The position numbers were made by a program, and so were the translations under genes. A DNA stretch of 64,000 nucleotides, from positions 4,394,072-4,458,071 of the forward strand of contig NC_011138.3 of NCBI RefSeq assembly GCF_000020585.3, read 5' to 3'. Each line of letters begins with the position of its first letter. The first letter of the stretch is position 1. The notes under the pieces are model-generated. The model saw nothing but the letters and a program-made list of their open reading frames with translations. It did not search any database and was not told where the DNA came from. Below, in pieces: positions 18,769-28,897 of the stretch. Source of the stretch: Alteromonas mediterranea DE (GTDB lineage: Bacteria > Pseudomonadota > Gammaproteobacteria > Enterobacterales > Alteromonadaceae).

Positions 18769-21234
18769 ATGAGCACCGCAAAACGACACTTTTTCTGGCT
18801 AGCGCCAGTGTTGTCTATGCTGATTTCTCTTCCAAGTACCGCCGCTATAAAACAAACTAAAGGCGATTTCGAAGATAAATTCCGTCAGCTAGACGAAGTT
18901 CTCCCTACTCCAAACGTATACCGTAACGCTGCTGGCGAGCCGGGTCATCAATACTGGCAGCAACAAGTAGATTACGATATTGACGTAAAACTACTTGAAG
19001 ACGAGCGCCGCATTGAAGCAAGTGAAACCATTACGTATCACAACAACTCGCCAGATACGCTTAAGTATTTATGGATTCAGCTTGATCAAAACAAATTCCG
19101 CGATGACTCTATGTCAGCCCTTACCACAACCTTTGGTGGCATAGGTAACCGTGGGCCAGGCACACAGGCAGCGAGCGGCGATAAGCCCGCCAAGCTGAGC
19201 ATGGGTGCGCTACGTCGCCAGCAGTTTGTTGACGATAACGAATTGGGTTACACCATCTCTCGTGTAGAAGACAAATCGGGTAATGATTTACGTCATACCA
19301 TTGTTGGTACACTAATGCGTGTTGACCTTGCAAAGCCACTTAAACCTGGCAGCGAAGTCACTTTTGATATCGATTTTGCGTTCAACATTGTAGAAGAGGA
19401 TGCAGTTTCAGCCCGTGCAGGTTACGAGCACTTCCCAGATGACGAGCGCGAGGGTGGCAACGACATCTTCTTGCTAGCCCAGTGGTTCCCACGCCTAGCT
19501 GCATACACTGACTACGAAGCTTGGACCAATAAAGAGTTCATTGGTCGCGGTGAATTCACGCTAGAATTTGGTAACTATGAAGTAGATATCACAGTTCCAG
19601 CGGATCATATTGTGTCTTCTACAGGTGTGCTTCAAAACCCGAAAGACGTGCTGACTAAAACGCAGCGCGATCGTTTGAAAAAAGCAGAAAAAGCTGACCG
19701 CATCGTATTTATCGTTTCTCCTGAAGAAGCGATTGAAAATGAAAAAGAAGGCACATCTAAGCTTAAAACTTGGACCTTCAAAGCCGATAACGTACGTGAC
19801 TTCGCCTGGGCATCTTCGCGTAAGTTCGCGTGGGATGCACGCGGTTATCAACAAGGTGGCGACACGCAACCATTAGTTATGGCGATGTCTTTCTACCCGA
19901 AAGAAGGTGGCGAGCTATGGCAGAAGTATTCAACAGAATCCATCATCCACACTATGGATGTTTACAGCCGCTTTAGCTTTGATTACCCATACCCTGTTGC
20001 TCAGTCGGTAAATGGCCCGGTGGGCGGCATGGAATACCCCATGATCACCTTCAATGGCCCGCGTACAGAGCTACGCGATGACGGTTCACGCACTTATTCG
20101 CTTGCTGAAAAGCGCTTCCTTATTGGCGTGGTTATTCACGAAGTGGGTCACATTTATTTCCCTATGACAGTGAACTCTGATGAGCGTCAGTGGACGTGGA
20201 TGGATGAAGGGCTAAACAGCTTCCTAGATGGCGTTGCCGGTCGTGAATGGGATCCTACGATTCCATGGGGTGTTGAGCCTCGCGATATTACAGGCTACAT
20301 GAAGTCTCAAACCCAAGTGCCAATTATGACACAGTCTGATTCAGTACTTCGTTTAGGCCCTAATGCTTATACTAAGCCAGCGGTAGCACTTAACATTCTT
20401 CGTGAAACCATTCTTGGCCGTGAGCTTTTTGACTTTGCGTTTAAAGAATATGCGCAGCGTTGGATGTTCAAGCGTCCTACACCATCTGATTTCTTCCGCA
20501 CCATGGAAGAAGCGTCAGGTGTAGATCTTGATTGGTTCTGGCGCGGGTGGTTCTATACTACCGACCACGTAGATATCAGCCTAGACAGCGTTTACAAGCT
20601 GCGTTTAGACACTGAAGATCCAGATATTGATTTTGCTCGCGAGCGCGAAGCAGAAATGGAAAAACCTAAGTCACTTACCGATATTCGCAACAAGGAAGAA
20701 GGTAGAAAGCTGTGGGTAGACCGCTTTGAAGATATCAGCGATTTTTACGACGAAAACGACCGCTACACGGTAACGAATAAAGAGCGCAATAAGTACAAGA
20801 AGTTTCTTGATAAGCTTGAGCCTTGGGAACGTAAAGCGTTTGAACGTGCAGTAAAAGAAGACAAAAACTACTACGTGCTAGATTTTAGCAACAAAGGGGG
20901 TTTGGTCATGCCGATTATCCTTGAGCTAAGTTTTGAAGACGGCACAAAAGAAGAAATGCGCATTCCTGCAGAAATCTGGCGTCGCACCCCGAAAGCGGTT
21001 AGCAAACTTATCGTTACCGATAAAAATAAAGAGCTGGTTAGCGTAACGGTTGACCCACACTGGGAAACTGCAGATGTAAATGTGGAAAACAATCACTACC
21101 CACGCCGCATCATTCCGTCGCGTATTGAAGCGTATAAGAATAAACCGCGTAATACCTATGAGTATCGCGACCTTATGCACGATTCAAAAACCGAACTGAA
21201 GACCGATGACGACGAGGATAAAGATGACGAGTAA
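18769..21234 (+). CDS. Exported M1-family zinc metallopeptidase
   Basis: An 821-residue peptidase with a signal peptide (hydrophobic stretch ending LPSTAA, about residues 10-30). It has the M1 exopeptidase motif GGMEY and the zinc site HEVGH at 457-461, followed 18 residues later by Glu480 in MDEGLN, the exact HExxH-x18-E spacing. The C-terminal 180 residues are highly charged and end in an Asp/Glu/Lys tail. It probably trims peptides in the periplasm. The ATG at 18769 has AAGGAA upstream and starts the signal peptide; the frame is open further upstream but without support. Its last 11 bases overlap the next gene. Confidence 0.92.
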   Translation: MSTAKRHFFWLAPVLSMLISLPSTAAIKQTKGDFEDKFRQLDEVLPTPNVYRNAAGEPGHQYWQQQVDYDIDVKLLEDERRIEASETITYHNNSPDTLKYLWIQLDQNKFRDDSMSALTTTFGGIGNRGPGTQAASGDKPAKLSMGALRRQQFVDDNELGYTISRVEDKSGNDLRHTIVGTLMRVDLAKPLKPGSEVTFDIDFAFNIVEEDAVSARAGYEHFPDDEREGGNDIFLLAQWFPRLAAYTDYEAWTNKEFIGRGEFTLEFGNYEVDITVPADHIVSSTGVLQNPKDVLTKTQRDRLKKAEKADRIVFIVSPEEAIENEKEGTSKLKTWTFKADNVRDFAWASSRKFAWDARGYQQGGDTQPLVMAMSFYPKEGGELWQKYSTESIIHTMDVYSRFSFDYPYPVAQSVNGPVGGMEYPMITFNGPRTELRDDGSRTYSLAEKRFLIGVVIHEVGHIYFPMTVNSDERQWTWMDEGLNSFLDGVAGREWDPTIPWGVEPRDITGYMKSQTQVPIMTQSDSVLRLGPNAYTKPAVALNILRETILGRELFDFAFKEYAQRWMFKRPTPSDFFRTMEEASGVDLDWFWRGWFYTTDHVDISLDSVYKLRLDTEDPDIDFAREREAEMEKPKSLTDIRNKEEGRKLWVDRFEDISDFYDENDRYTVTNKERNKYKKFLDKLEPWERKAFERAVKEDKNYYVLDFSNKGGLVMPIILELSFEDGTKEEMRIPAEIWRRTPKAVSKLIVTDKNKELVSVTVDPHWETADVNVENNHYPRRIIPSRIEAYKNKPRNTYEYRDLMHDSKTELKTDDDEDKDDE

Positions 21235-21808
21235 GTTGTCTTTGACCCGCCTGCAGCAGAGCCCTCGTGCTCTGCTTGCAAGCGTGTGTATGTTCATGCT
21301 TACCGCGACGGTATTAGTAGGTGCAGCCTCGTACAGTACTGCCTTGCAGGCTCACCAAATTAAAGCGGCTATCACTACAGTGTTATTCAACCCACGAACT
21401 GAAAATATTGAAGTGATGCACCGGTTTAATCTTCACGACGCTGAGCATGCGGTGAAAGCCTTGTTTGATAAACACGCTGACATTATGGATGACGTGGAAA
21501 CTCAGCAACACTTTGCTGATTATGTGGCACGTCACTTCGCTATTTTGAACGCCGCAGGCGAGCCTTTAACGCTAGCAGACGTAGGGTTTGAAGTGGAAGG
21601 TAAGCACTTTTGGGTTTATCAAGAAACGGCTGAGCCCCCCGTGCTCGAAGGCGTAAAAATTCGCCACGATGCATTGCGTGACTTATGGCCAAAACAAGTA
21701 AACACGCTAAATGTAGAAGGAAAGGGCGATATTAGAACTCTTACCTTTGCAGATAGTGTAAACCTGTTAGAAGTAAGCTTTAACAGCCAAAATAGCGATC
21801 ATCACTAA
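21224..21808 (+). CDS. DUF6702 family periplasmic protein
   Basis: A 194-residue protein with an N-terminal hydrophobic signal or anchor (about 18-42). The body carries the DUF6702 pattern (HQIKAAITTVLFNPRTENIEVMHRFNLHDAEHAV, then a C-terminal beta-rich part). Function is unknown. GAGG precedes the ATG, which lies inside the last codons of the M1 peptidase. The coupling suggests a shared periplasmic role with that peptidase. The pairing is seen; the functional link is inferred. Confidence 0.75.
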   Translation: MTSKLSLTRLQQSPRALLASVCMFMLTATVLVGAASYSTALQAHQIKAAITTVLFNPRTENIEVMHRFNLHDAEHAVKALFDKHADIMDDVETQQHFADYVARHFAILNAAGEPLTLADVGFEVEGKHFWVYQETAEPPVLEGVKIRHDALRDLWPKQVNTLNVEGKGDIRTLTFADSVNLLEVSFNSQNSDHH

Positions 21809-21832
21809 TATCTAGCGGCATTACGCTATGTA

Positions 21833-21884
21833 AAAGCCCGTAATACAGACATCCTTTGCGGTAAATGTAAGCGGGCTTTCTCTT
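21833..21884 (+). terminator. Putative terminator of the M1-DUF6702 operon
   Basis: AAAGCCCG and CGGGCTTT form an 8-bp stem around a 31-base loop, followed by a pyrimidine-rich CTCTTTTC. The large loop makes it a moderate candidate. Confidence 0.45.
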
Positions 21885-21997
21885 TTCTTGCACCTTCATG
21901 TCAATGTGAGACCGAAGTCTTATAGTCTTTTTCCTACGCCTGCTCTACCTTATCTATGGATCAAGCACGTTACTGAAACCCGTTAGTGAGGTAAACC

Positions 21998-22405
21998 ATG
22001 GCTAATAGTACTGCTGCACCAATACCTTCTCAGGTCAAAAAGAATGCATCGCGAAGCGAGCGAAGTGAACGCAAAAAGCGTTTAGCAAAAGCGGCTCAAC
22101 TTGCCGAACACGCTGAAAGTGCAGAGCAGAAAGACACGATTGAGTCACCGAATAATGCCTTTTCTGACAAAAAGAACATTATGTGGGTTGTGTTGAGTGG
22201 GGCCATGGCATTAACGTTTGTTGTTATGCTGTTTTTACCTGACACGGGCATGGGCGATGGGCTTATTTCCTCTTATGCAGCCATGTTGTGGTGCGGTTTC
22301 TTTGGGGCAGCACTATTTCGCTATAGAAGCGCCAGTGGTTGGTCTGGCTTTGCTTACGGAAGCGTAATTGGTTTGGCTATTCAGTTTACATCTCAAATTA
22401 TCTAA
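21998..22405 (+). CDS. Hypothetical two-helix membrane protein
   Basis: A 135-residue protein with a polar, Ala/Glu/Lys-rich N-terminal third (about 1-58) followed by two or three hydrophobic helices (about 62-80, 90-105, 115-133) and small-residue turns (SGWSGFAYGSVIGL). No family was recognised. The ATG has a reasonable upstream context (GTGAGGT). It is a stand-alone gene between the DUF6702 gene and the ABC1 kinase gene. Confidence 0.6.
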   Translation: MANSTAAPIPSQVKKNASRSERSERKKRLAKAAQLAEHAESAEQKDTIESPNNAFSDKKNIMWVVLSGAMALTFVVMLFLPDTGMGDGLISSYAAMLWCGFFGAALFRYRSASGWSGFAYGSVIGLAIQFTSQII

Positions 22406-22663
22406 CGCGTGGCACTTATATGTCATTCCCACGGTTAACGGGATAAAAAGCTAACATCAAATGCAACCATTGCGTCTACTGCGCTTATAAAGCCTCAATA
22501 GACGTCGTTGTGAATTTTAATTAATTATCTTGTGCCTGCGGGATCCGTAACGCCCGGTCGTAAGTAAAACTATATATTAGTTCAGCAGTGCTCATACGAT
22601 ACCTCTCTTACTTGCTTTCACACGTGCTGTTGTCTCGCTTCTTAACAAAATTTGAGTGAGTGT

Positions 22664-24031
22664 ATGGCAGATAAATCAGATACCAAAGATGAATTAACAC
22701 CGCGCCCCAGCAAAGCGATCCCCTCATCGCGACTTTCTCGTATAGGACGCCTTGGTTCATTGGCAGGAAAAATTGCAGGCAATGTGGTGACCCAAGGTGC
22801 AGGTCAGCTTTTGAAAGGCGAAAAGCCAGTGTTATCTTCATTGCTTTTAACGCCCAAAAACATTGCTAACATCGCAGATCAGCTAGCCAGCATGCGCGGG
22901 GCCGCCATGAAGCTGGGTCAGCTTATCTCTATGGATGCCGGTGACTTTTTACCTGAAGAGCTGGCCGTGATTTTGGGTCGATTGCGCGAAGACGCCGACC
23001 CCATGCCTAAAAACCAGCTAATAGAGACTCTCAATAACGCCTGGGGCGAGAAATGGCAAGATGGCTTACTCTACTTTTCCTTTGCGCCAATTGCAGCCGC
23101 TTCCATAGGTCAAGTACATAAAGTGATTACGATGGAAGGTGAGATGCTTGCAGTTAAGGTACAGTACCCTGGCGTTAAACAAAGCATCGATAGTGATATT
23201 GATAATGTAGCAACGCTTATAAAGCTGACCGGGTTGGTCCCAAAATCCTTAGACATTGGCCCCCTATTACAAGACGCCAAAACGCAGCTGCATCAAGAGG
23301 CAGATTATGAGCGCGAAGCAAAAATGCTCAACCGCTATCGCGCGCTGGTTGAAGCGTGTGACTTTTCTCGTCATTGCTCTACCGCGTTTATTATCCCTAA
23401 TACTCACGCACCACTCACCACCAGCACCGTATTAGCGATGGACTTTGTAGAAAGCCAGCCTCTAGATGCATTGCTAGACGAGCCCCAAAAAATAAGAGAT
23501 GCCGTGATGACCGCGTTGATGACTTTATTTTTTAATGAAGTCTTCAATTTCAAACTTCTACAAAGCGACCCCAATTTAGCAAACTATAGATTTAAACCAG
23601 ATTCTAAAGAAATTGTACTATTAGACTTCGGTGCCACGCGAGAAGTCCCTGACCACATTGCCGCGCAATACCAAATTTTACTAAACAGCGCAGCGAACAA
23701 CGATAAAGAGATGATGCAACAGGCGGCCTATGCCATAGGGCTAATTGATGAAACTCATAGTCAAACGCAATTAGACGCCGTGATTAACATTGGGATGGAA
23801 GCCTGTGAGGCAATAAGGCATGAAGGACCGTATGATTTTGGCCAAAGCGACCTCATTACGCGCCTTCATGAAAAGGGAATGACACTCACCATGGAGCATA
23901 ACTTCTGGCACACACCGCCGGTAGATGCCCTTTTTATACATCGAAAGCTGGGTGGGCTGTTTCTGCTTGCTAAGCGACTAAGCGCAAACGTTGATATGCG
24001 AGAAGCCGCTAGCACTTGGCTCACAGCGTAG
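22664..24031 (+). CDS. ABC1/UbiB-like atypical kinase
   Basis: A 455-residue protein of the AarF/UbiB/ADCK family of atypical kinases or ATPases, linked to ubiquinone and lipid metabolism. Diagnostic elements are present: KxGQ (MKLGQLISMD, about 87-96), the Ala-rich loop AAASIGQVH replacing the usual Gly-rich loop, VKVQYPGV with the catalytic Lys, QSDPNLANY (catalytic loop) and LLDFGATRE (metal-binding DFG). No C-terminal membrane helices are evident, so it is not a canonical UbiB. The ATG at 22664 was chosen over an in-frame TTG 12 bases upstream. Confidence 0.88.
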   Translation: MADKSDTKDELTPRPSKAIPSSRLSRIGRLGSLAGKIAGNVVTQGAGQLLKGEKPVLSSLLLTPKNIANIADQLASMRGAAMKLGQLISMDAGDFLPEELAVILGRLREDADPMPKNQLIETLNNAWGEKWQDGLLYFSFAPIAAASIGQVHKVITMEGEMLAVKVQYPGVKQSIDSDIDNVATLIKLTGLVPKSLDIGPLLQDAKTQLHQEADYEREAKMLNRYRALVEACDFSRHCSTAFIIPNTHAPLTTSTVLAMDFVESQPLDALLDEPQKIRDAVMTALMTLFFNEVFNFKLLQSDPNLANYRFKPDSKEIVLLDFGATREVPDHIAAQYQILLNSAANNDKEMMQQAAYAIGLIDETHSQTQLDAVINIGMEACEAIRHEGPYDFGQSDLITRLHEKGMTLTMEHNFWHTPPVDALFIHRKLGGLFLLAKRLSANVDMREAASTWLTA

Positions 24032-24045
24032 ACACCACACTTAAA

Positions 24046-24354
24046 TTAATAAGGCAACTGCATACTAAACGGTAGCGCCATTTGCTCTTCGCTTTTTGGC
24101 GGGTTGCCTATCATTTCATCGTAAGGCGTGTCGTGCTTCATTACGGCTTTGTGCACGTGGCAATGGGCAAATGCCTCACGGATATGCCCGGCGCTAAAAA
24201 AGCGCATAGGTTTGTCTTTACTGTCATAAAGCATACCGCTTTGCTTTCCAATTGATAAATAAACGAGATAGACATTCATCTCGTAAGACTGAACCTCTAA
24301 ATAATCGATGACTGTTGGCGTATCTTCGATATCCCGAAAGTAAAATTTTTGCAT
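24046..24354 (-). CDS. DUF6482-like small protein
   Basis: A 102-residue cytoplasmic protein with no signal or membrane segment. The pattern SGMLYDSKDKPMRFFSA..., then TPYDEMIGNPP near the end, resembles DUF6482 proteins, which have no known function. It converges on the ABC1 kinase gene with 14 bases between the stops. Confidence 0.6.
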   Translation of the reverse strand: MQKFYFRDIEDTPTVIDYLEVQSYEMNVYLVYLSIGKQSGMLYDSKDKPMRFFSAGHIREAFAHCHVHKAVMKHDTPYDEMIGNPPKSEEQMALPFSMQLPY

Positions 24355-24476
24355 ACCTACCTCATGAACATAGCGAGCGCGTCTAACGCTTTCTACCTCC
24401 CTTTACGGTAAGTCATTCTCTACGTGATAAAATGCCAACCGCACTATCAAGGGCAATATAAAACAACGCTTATACG

Positions 24477-24986
24477 CTAAGCGAGGTTTTCAGGTTCATT
24501 AGCGATATTAAGTGGGCGGCGGTGGTTGCGATGGCGCACGGCATTAGCCAAAACCAACAGCGAAGCAATGGACGATGCGCTATATATCAGCGCCGCATAG
24601 CCCATTCCCGAGGCAACCCACATTAAAGGAAATACAAGTAGCCTTGGCCCCTCGACAGCAAGTGCCACCTTAGCTTTTGAGAGAATAAACGCATTTTGAA
24701 TACTCATAACCACGACTGTCGCTACAGCGATCAGCTGATGCTCAATCGGTAAGTTGTTAATATTCAAAAATAGGTATAGCGTTACCCCAAGCATAATTAA
24801 AAGCTGCATATGACTGTAGCGCTTTACTGGGGTGTGAAGTTTCGGGTGATACTGTCTAAATCTACTCACGCTAGTTTTCCTAACAAATGCTTGTAACGTT
24901 AAAGCCTCATTACACCTCACGACAAATTCGCTAAAAAGCGCATTTTTTCGTGCAATATCCAGTACTTTATTTCGTTGAATCAACAC
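24477..24986 (-). CDS. Hypothetical membrane protein
   Basis: An open frame of up to 169 codons beginning with GTG. The body has four hydrophobic segments (about 58-75, 82-100, 112-135, 137-150) and a basic tail. The first 55 residues are polar and basic and may not all be translated: the first in-frame ATG is at about codon 60, and neither start has a clear ribosome-binding site. No family was recognised. The start is uncertain, but the hydrophobic pattern suggests a real protein. Confidence 0.5.
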   Translation of the reverse strand: MLIQRNKVLDIARKNALFSEFVVRCNEALTLQAFVRKTSVSRFRQYHPKLHTPVKRYSHMQLLIMLGVTLYLFLNINNLPIEHQLIAVATVVVMSIQNAFILSKAKVALAVEGPRLLVFPLMWVASGMGYAALIYSASSIASLLVLANAVRHRNHRRPLNIANEPENLA

Positions 24987-25250
24987 ATTAATACATAAAA
25001 CAAAATGTTAAACAAATGTTTTAATGCTCACCATTCTATTTACACGATAGCGCCACTTTTTCTCCCTAAAAATAAGGGTTTCCCCTTAATTGATGAATAA
25101 AACCAATCGAAAACCGGTCTTTTTACGTTAAAAAAGTGTCTTAAATAAGGAATTTACGATGAAGGGGAACAATTCTCTTGATTGATTTTCTAATTTTGGG
25201 TGTTATCTCTGATAGTATTACCGAAAGGATATTTTTGTAGCGGAGTCATT

Positions 25251-26111
25251 ATGAGCGAATCGTCAGAAAAGAAATCGTTAGGCCCTCATTTTATAATTGT
25301 TGGCATTCTTCTTATCGTTATTCTGGCCATAGTCTTTTGGCCCAGCGAAGATGAGCCCGAGCCAGCAGTTACACCTGAGACTGAAGTTACTGAGCCGGAA
25401 ATCACTGAGCCTCAAGAACCAGAAGTTTTTGAGCCTACCCAACCAGCGCCAACGGTTGAGCTGGAAGAAAAAGATGAAGTTGAACCTCTCCCAGAGTCTG
25501 TTGAGTCAGACCCTGAGCCTCTCGATACTAGCGACCCTGCGGTGAAAGCATCGTTAATTGAAAGCTCATCAGCAGATGAAGCAACGGTTAATCGCATGCT
25601 GGTGAACGAAGGGCTTATTCAACGCTTTGTGGTATCGGTTACCAACTTAGCGAACGATGAAATGGCACCTAATCATCAGCTACTTACACCTCCCGAGCAA
25701 AACTTTCGCGTTTACTCACAGGCAGGTAAGCAGTGGATTGATGCGGCAAGCTACAAGCGTTACACGCCTTATGTAGATATGCTCGAGTCGTTTGATAATG
25801 ACGCATTACTTAATATCTACGGTATTTATAAAGGCGATATTCAAGCGAAATTCTCAGAGATTGGAAACCCTGACGAGGACTTTAATCAAGTGCTATTAGA
25901 AGCTATTGATCAGCTTTTAGACACCCCTGAAGTACCAGTTCCAGTTGAGGTCTATTCCGACTCAGTAGCCTATAAATATGCGGATGAGCGCTTGGAAAAT
26001 TTAAATGAACCGCAAAAACAATTACTTCGCACCGGGCCAGATAACATGCGCCGTATCAAGGCAAAGCTACGCGAGCTGAAAGTATTGGTTGAAGAACGTG
26101 GATCTAACTAG
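25251..26111 (+). CDS. DUF3014 family protein
   Basis: A 286-residue protein with a short cytoplasmic head, one membrane helix (about 15-33), then a Pro/Glu-rich linker (about 37-105) and a globular C-terminal domain (about 115-280). The layout and the C-terminal pattern (NDEMAPNHQLLTPPEQNFRV... RYTPYVDMLESFD) fit DUF3014, a family of unknown periplasmic function. The ATG at 25251 follows GGAG. It overlaps the DUF1285 gene. Confidence 0.75.
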   Translation: MSESSEKKSLGPHFIIVGILLIVILAIVFWPSEDEPEPAVTPETEVTEPEITEPQEPEVFEPTQPAPTVELEEKDEVEPLPESVESDPEPLDTSDPAVKASLIESSSADEATVNRMLVNEGLIQRFVVSVTNLANDEMAPNHQLLTPPEQNFRVYSQAGKQWIDAASYKRYTPYVDMLESFDNDALLNIYGIYKGDIQAKFSEIGNPDEDFNQVLLEAIDQLLDTPEVPVPVEVYSDSVAYKYADERLENLNEPQKQLLRTGPDNMRRIKAKLRELKVLVEERGSN

Positions 26112-26682
26112 ATTTCAACAACAGCTTAAGGGCACGTCGTCAAAAGCGCGCCCTTTACCGCCTGTTGAGAAATGGGACCCCGATTTTTGCGGAGACATTA
26201 ACCTTACGATTGCCCTGGATGGCAGGTGGTTTTACGAAGGAAGCCCGATTGGGCGAGCGAGTCTGGTCCAACTTTTTGCCTCGGTCTTAAAGCGGGAAGA
26301 TGAAAACTACTTCCTGGTAACCCCCGTGGAAAAAGTAGGTATTACCGTAGAGGACACGCCTTTTCTTGTTACTCAATGGCAAAAAGAAAAAGGCGAACGC
26401 ACCGATGACGACGTGTTCACCTTTACCACGCAAACCGGTGACGAAATACGTTTAGAACATGCAGAACAACTTGAACTACGGGTTCCCCCCAAAGCCATCC
26501 AAGACCCCCAAGCTACGCCCATTCCCTATATAAATGTGCGTAGGAACTTATGGGCTAGACTACACCAAAATGTTTACTATCAACTACTTGAGCATGCCGA
26601 CGAACACGCAAACGAGTCTGTAACATCGTTTTCGATTCGCTCAAGTGGGAAACGTTTTATACTAGGTGAAGTTGCTAGGTAG
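26098..26682 (+). CDS. DUF1285 family protein
   Basis: About 194 residues of the DUF1285 family: soluble, with the characteristic start PPVEKWDPDFCGDINLTIALDGRWFYEGSPIGR and then LVQLFASVLKREDENYFLVTPVEKV. Function is unknown. The probable start is the GTG at 26098 (VDLTRFQQ), with a TTG nine bases upstream as alternative. The first codons overlap the last 14 bases of the DUF3014 gene, so the two form a coupled operon. Confidence 0.82.
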   Translation: MDLTRFQQQLKGTSSKARPLPPVEKWDPDFCGDINLTIALDGRWFYEGSPIGRASLVQLFASVLKREDENYFLVTPVEKVGITVEDTPFLVTQWQKEKGERTDDDVFTFTTQTGDEIRLEHAEQLELRVPPKAIQDPQATPIPYINVRRNLWARLHQNVYYQLLEHADEHANESVTSFSIRSSGKRFILGEVAR

Positions 26683-26835
26683 CATTAATAGCGCCTTAAT
26701 AAAGACGCAAGTGCGAGCACGTTAGGTCACTTATCACTGAAAAGACGCCATTGATAGCGCTTTACTTTGCGTTATATCAACAGGTGCATTACATTCGATA
26801 TAGTCTATAAAACAATCAACAAGAAGACCTATATC

Positions 26836-28128
26836 ATGAATAAGCCTCTCATTACGCTGACGGTAGCCGCAGCCCTGTTGTCGTCCTCTTTTTCAGCCAC
26901 AGCAGCAACCCTTATCCACGCTGGAAAAGCCTTTACTGGTACGTCAAAAAAGCTGTTGAGCAATGTGACTATTGTTGTAGAAGATAACAAAATAGCTTCC
27001 GTGCAAAAAGGATTTACGCGAGCACAGGAAGGCGACACGGTTATTGATTTAAAAGGCGCGACGGTTATGCCTGGGTTAATGGATATGCATGTGCACTTGT
27101 CGTCACAGCATGGCGGGCCACAAACGTACCTTGAGCGCTTTTCATTGAATGAAGCCGACTATGCGTTGCGCGCAGCTAATTACGCCGAAGTAACGCTAAA
27201 CGCTGGCTTTACTACGGTAAGAAATCTGGGTGACGGCTATAATGAAACCGTCGCATTACGCAATGCTATTGCAAAAGGGTACGCTTCAGGGCCACGTATA
27301 TACACGGCAGCTAAATCTATCGCTACGACCGGGGGGCATGCCGACCCAAGCAACGGCATGTCACACCTATTGCGCCCTGATGTAGGCCCCAAACAAGGCG
27401 TGGCGAACGGAGAAGTCGAAGCCCGAGAAGCCGTTCGCGCTCGCTATCAGGACGGCGCAGACCTCATTAAAATTACGGCAACCGGGGGCGTGTTGAGCGT
27501 AGCTAAAAGCGGCCAAAACCCACAATTTATGACGGATGAACTGGAAGCTATAGTCGCTACAGCAAAAGATTATGGCATGACAGTAGCCGTACACGCCCAC
27601 GGCAAGGAAGGGATGATGCGAGCCATTGAAGCAGGTGTGGATTCTATCGAGCACGGTACTTTCATGGATGATGAAATTCGCAACCTTATGAAAAAACACG
27701 GTACCTACTATGTGCCTACCATACTGGCGGGTAAGTTCGTAGCCGATAAAGCTAAAATAGACGGCTTCTTCCCAGAACTCGTTCGCCCTAAAGCGGCAGC
27801 AATAGGTCCGCTCATTCAAAATACTTTCGCCGAAGCGCACAAAGCGGGCGTAAAAATTGCTTTTGGTACAGACAGCGGTGTGTCGGCCCATGGCGATAAT
27901 GCCCAAGAGTTTTCGCTTATGGTCGATGCCGGTATGAAGCCGATTGATGCACTGCTTAGCGCCACCGTTAACAGCGCGGAATTACTGGGTATAGACGATA
28001 TTTTGGGCACACTGGAGCAAGGCAAGTTAGCCGATATTGTAGCCATACCGGGTAACCCGCTAGAGGACATCTCGCTTATGGAGCGCGTGTCATTTGTGAT
28101 GAAAGACGGTGTTGTATACAGGCAGTAA
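26836..28128 (+). CDS. Exported metal-dependent amidohydrolase
   Basis: A 430-residue imidazolonepropionase-like amidohydrolase with a signal peptide (about 1-21, ending SATAA). Metal ligands are visible: HVH at about 85-87 (MDMHVHL), a Lys in [11 protein letters not shown] that can be carboxylated, His in VAVHAHG and DSIEHGT, and the terminal Asp in FGTDSGV. Characterised relatives include Xaa-Pro and Xaa-Arg dipeptidases, but the substrate cannot be assigned. It is a single gene followed 26 bases later by the VTT-domain gene. Confidence 0.87.
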   Translation: MNKPLITLTVAAALLSSSFSATAATLIHAGKAFTGTSKKLLSNVTIVVEDNKIASVQKGFTRAQEGDTVIDLKGATVMPGLMDMHVHLSSQHGGPQTYLERFSLNEADYALRAANYAEVTLNAGFTTVRNLGDGYNETVALRNAIAKGYASGPRIYTAAKSIATTGGHADPSNGMSHLLRPDVGPKQGVANGEVEAREAVRARYQDGADLIKITATGGVLSVAKSGQNPQFMTDELEAIVATAKDYGMTVAVHAHGKEGMMRAIEAGVDSIEHGTFMDDEIRNLMKKHGTYYVPTILAGKFVADKAKIDGFFPELVRPKAAAIGPLIQNTFAEAHKAGVKIAFGTDSGVSAHGDNAQEFSLMVDAGMKPIDALLSATVNSAELLGIDDILGTLEQGKLADIVAIPGNPLEDISLMERVSFVMKDGVVYRQ

Positions 28129-28154
28129 AAAATAATTTAAGTAGTAGAGATTAC

Positions 28155-28742
28155 ATGGCACTGGGTAAAAAGGTTAAACATAAAACTAAAAAGCTGATCG
28201 ACTCTAAACATATGCTAAAAGGCATCACCTTAGCGTCGTTTTTAGAATCTACGATAGTGCCTATTCCCCTTGAAGCGGTAATGGTTCCGCTAATGCAGGC
28301 AAGACGCGAGTCGCTGTGGAAAATCGCGTTCATGGCAACATTAGGCTGTGTTATTGGTGCTGTTTTCGGCTATGCACTTGGATATTACTTATTTGATATG
28401 GTAGGGGAGTGGTTGATTAACACTTTTTTCAGCCAAGACCAGTTCGATAATGTTAAGCAGCAAATGCAAAACCAAGGCTTTTGGTTTGTTATGACTTTAG
28501 GCATCGCGCCTATTCCCTTCCAAGTTGCCATGCTCGCAGCAGGGGCGACGAAATTTTCGCTACCTCTGTTTCTTTTAGCGACCGTCATAGCACGGGCTAT
28601 CCGATACTTCGGGCTTGCGATTGTCGTGTATTACGCAGGAGATAAAGCCGAACAGCTTATCAAACGTTATAAAATGAAAGCCGTTGTCGCCATTACCCTT
28701 GCTGTGATCTTTTTGTGGTGGCTGTCTAACGCACTCGGATAG
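28155..28742 (+). CDS. VTT (SNARE-associated/DedA-like) membrane protein, YqaA type
   Basis: A 195-residue protein with a VTT domain: about five hydrophobic segments and the motif region ESTIVPIPLEAVMVPLMQARR, then GCVIGAVFGYALGYYL and TLGIAPIPFQVAMLAAGA. VTT proteins are thought to act in lipid flipping and membrane homeostasis. It is shorter than DedA and matches the YqaA group. It lies close behind the amidohydrolase and may share its promoter. Confidence 0.8.
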   Translation: MALGKKVKHKTKKLIDSKHMLKGITLASFLESTIVPIPLEAVMVPLMQARRESLWKIAFMATLGCVIGAVFGYALGYYLFDMVGEWLINTFFSQDQFDNVKQQMQNQGFWFVMTLGIAPIPFQVAMLAAGATKFSLPLFLLATVIARAIRYFGLAIVVYYAGDKAEQLIKRYKMKAVVAITLAVIFLWWLSNALG

Positions 28743-28847
28743 CCTACACAAAGTTTGACGTGTTAATCGCTGCAACAAATTAAAGACCTCATGACCCCAA
28801 TTTCCTGAACACCGATTGCTGCAATAGATTTTTTGAACTTTACATTT

Positions 28848-28866
28848 GATAATGATTCTTATTTGC
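28848..28866. promoter_or_regulatory. Fur-box-like operator
   Basis: The 19-mer beginning GATAATGAT matches the classic Fur consensus at 14 of 19 positions, including the whole first half. It lies about 30 bases before the next gene's ATG, where Fur would block the promoter. It therefore points to iron-repressed expression of the two following genes. Confidence 0.65.
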
Positions 28867-28897
28867 ACTAATGTTATAAAAAACAGGAGGTGCTTAT

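Noticed and set aside
22608..22841. 77-codon minus-strand frame over the start of the ABC1 kinase gene
   Set aside because: Lies opposite the conserved kinase N-terminus and has no start signal.
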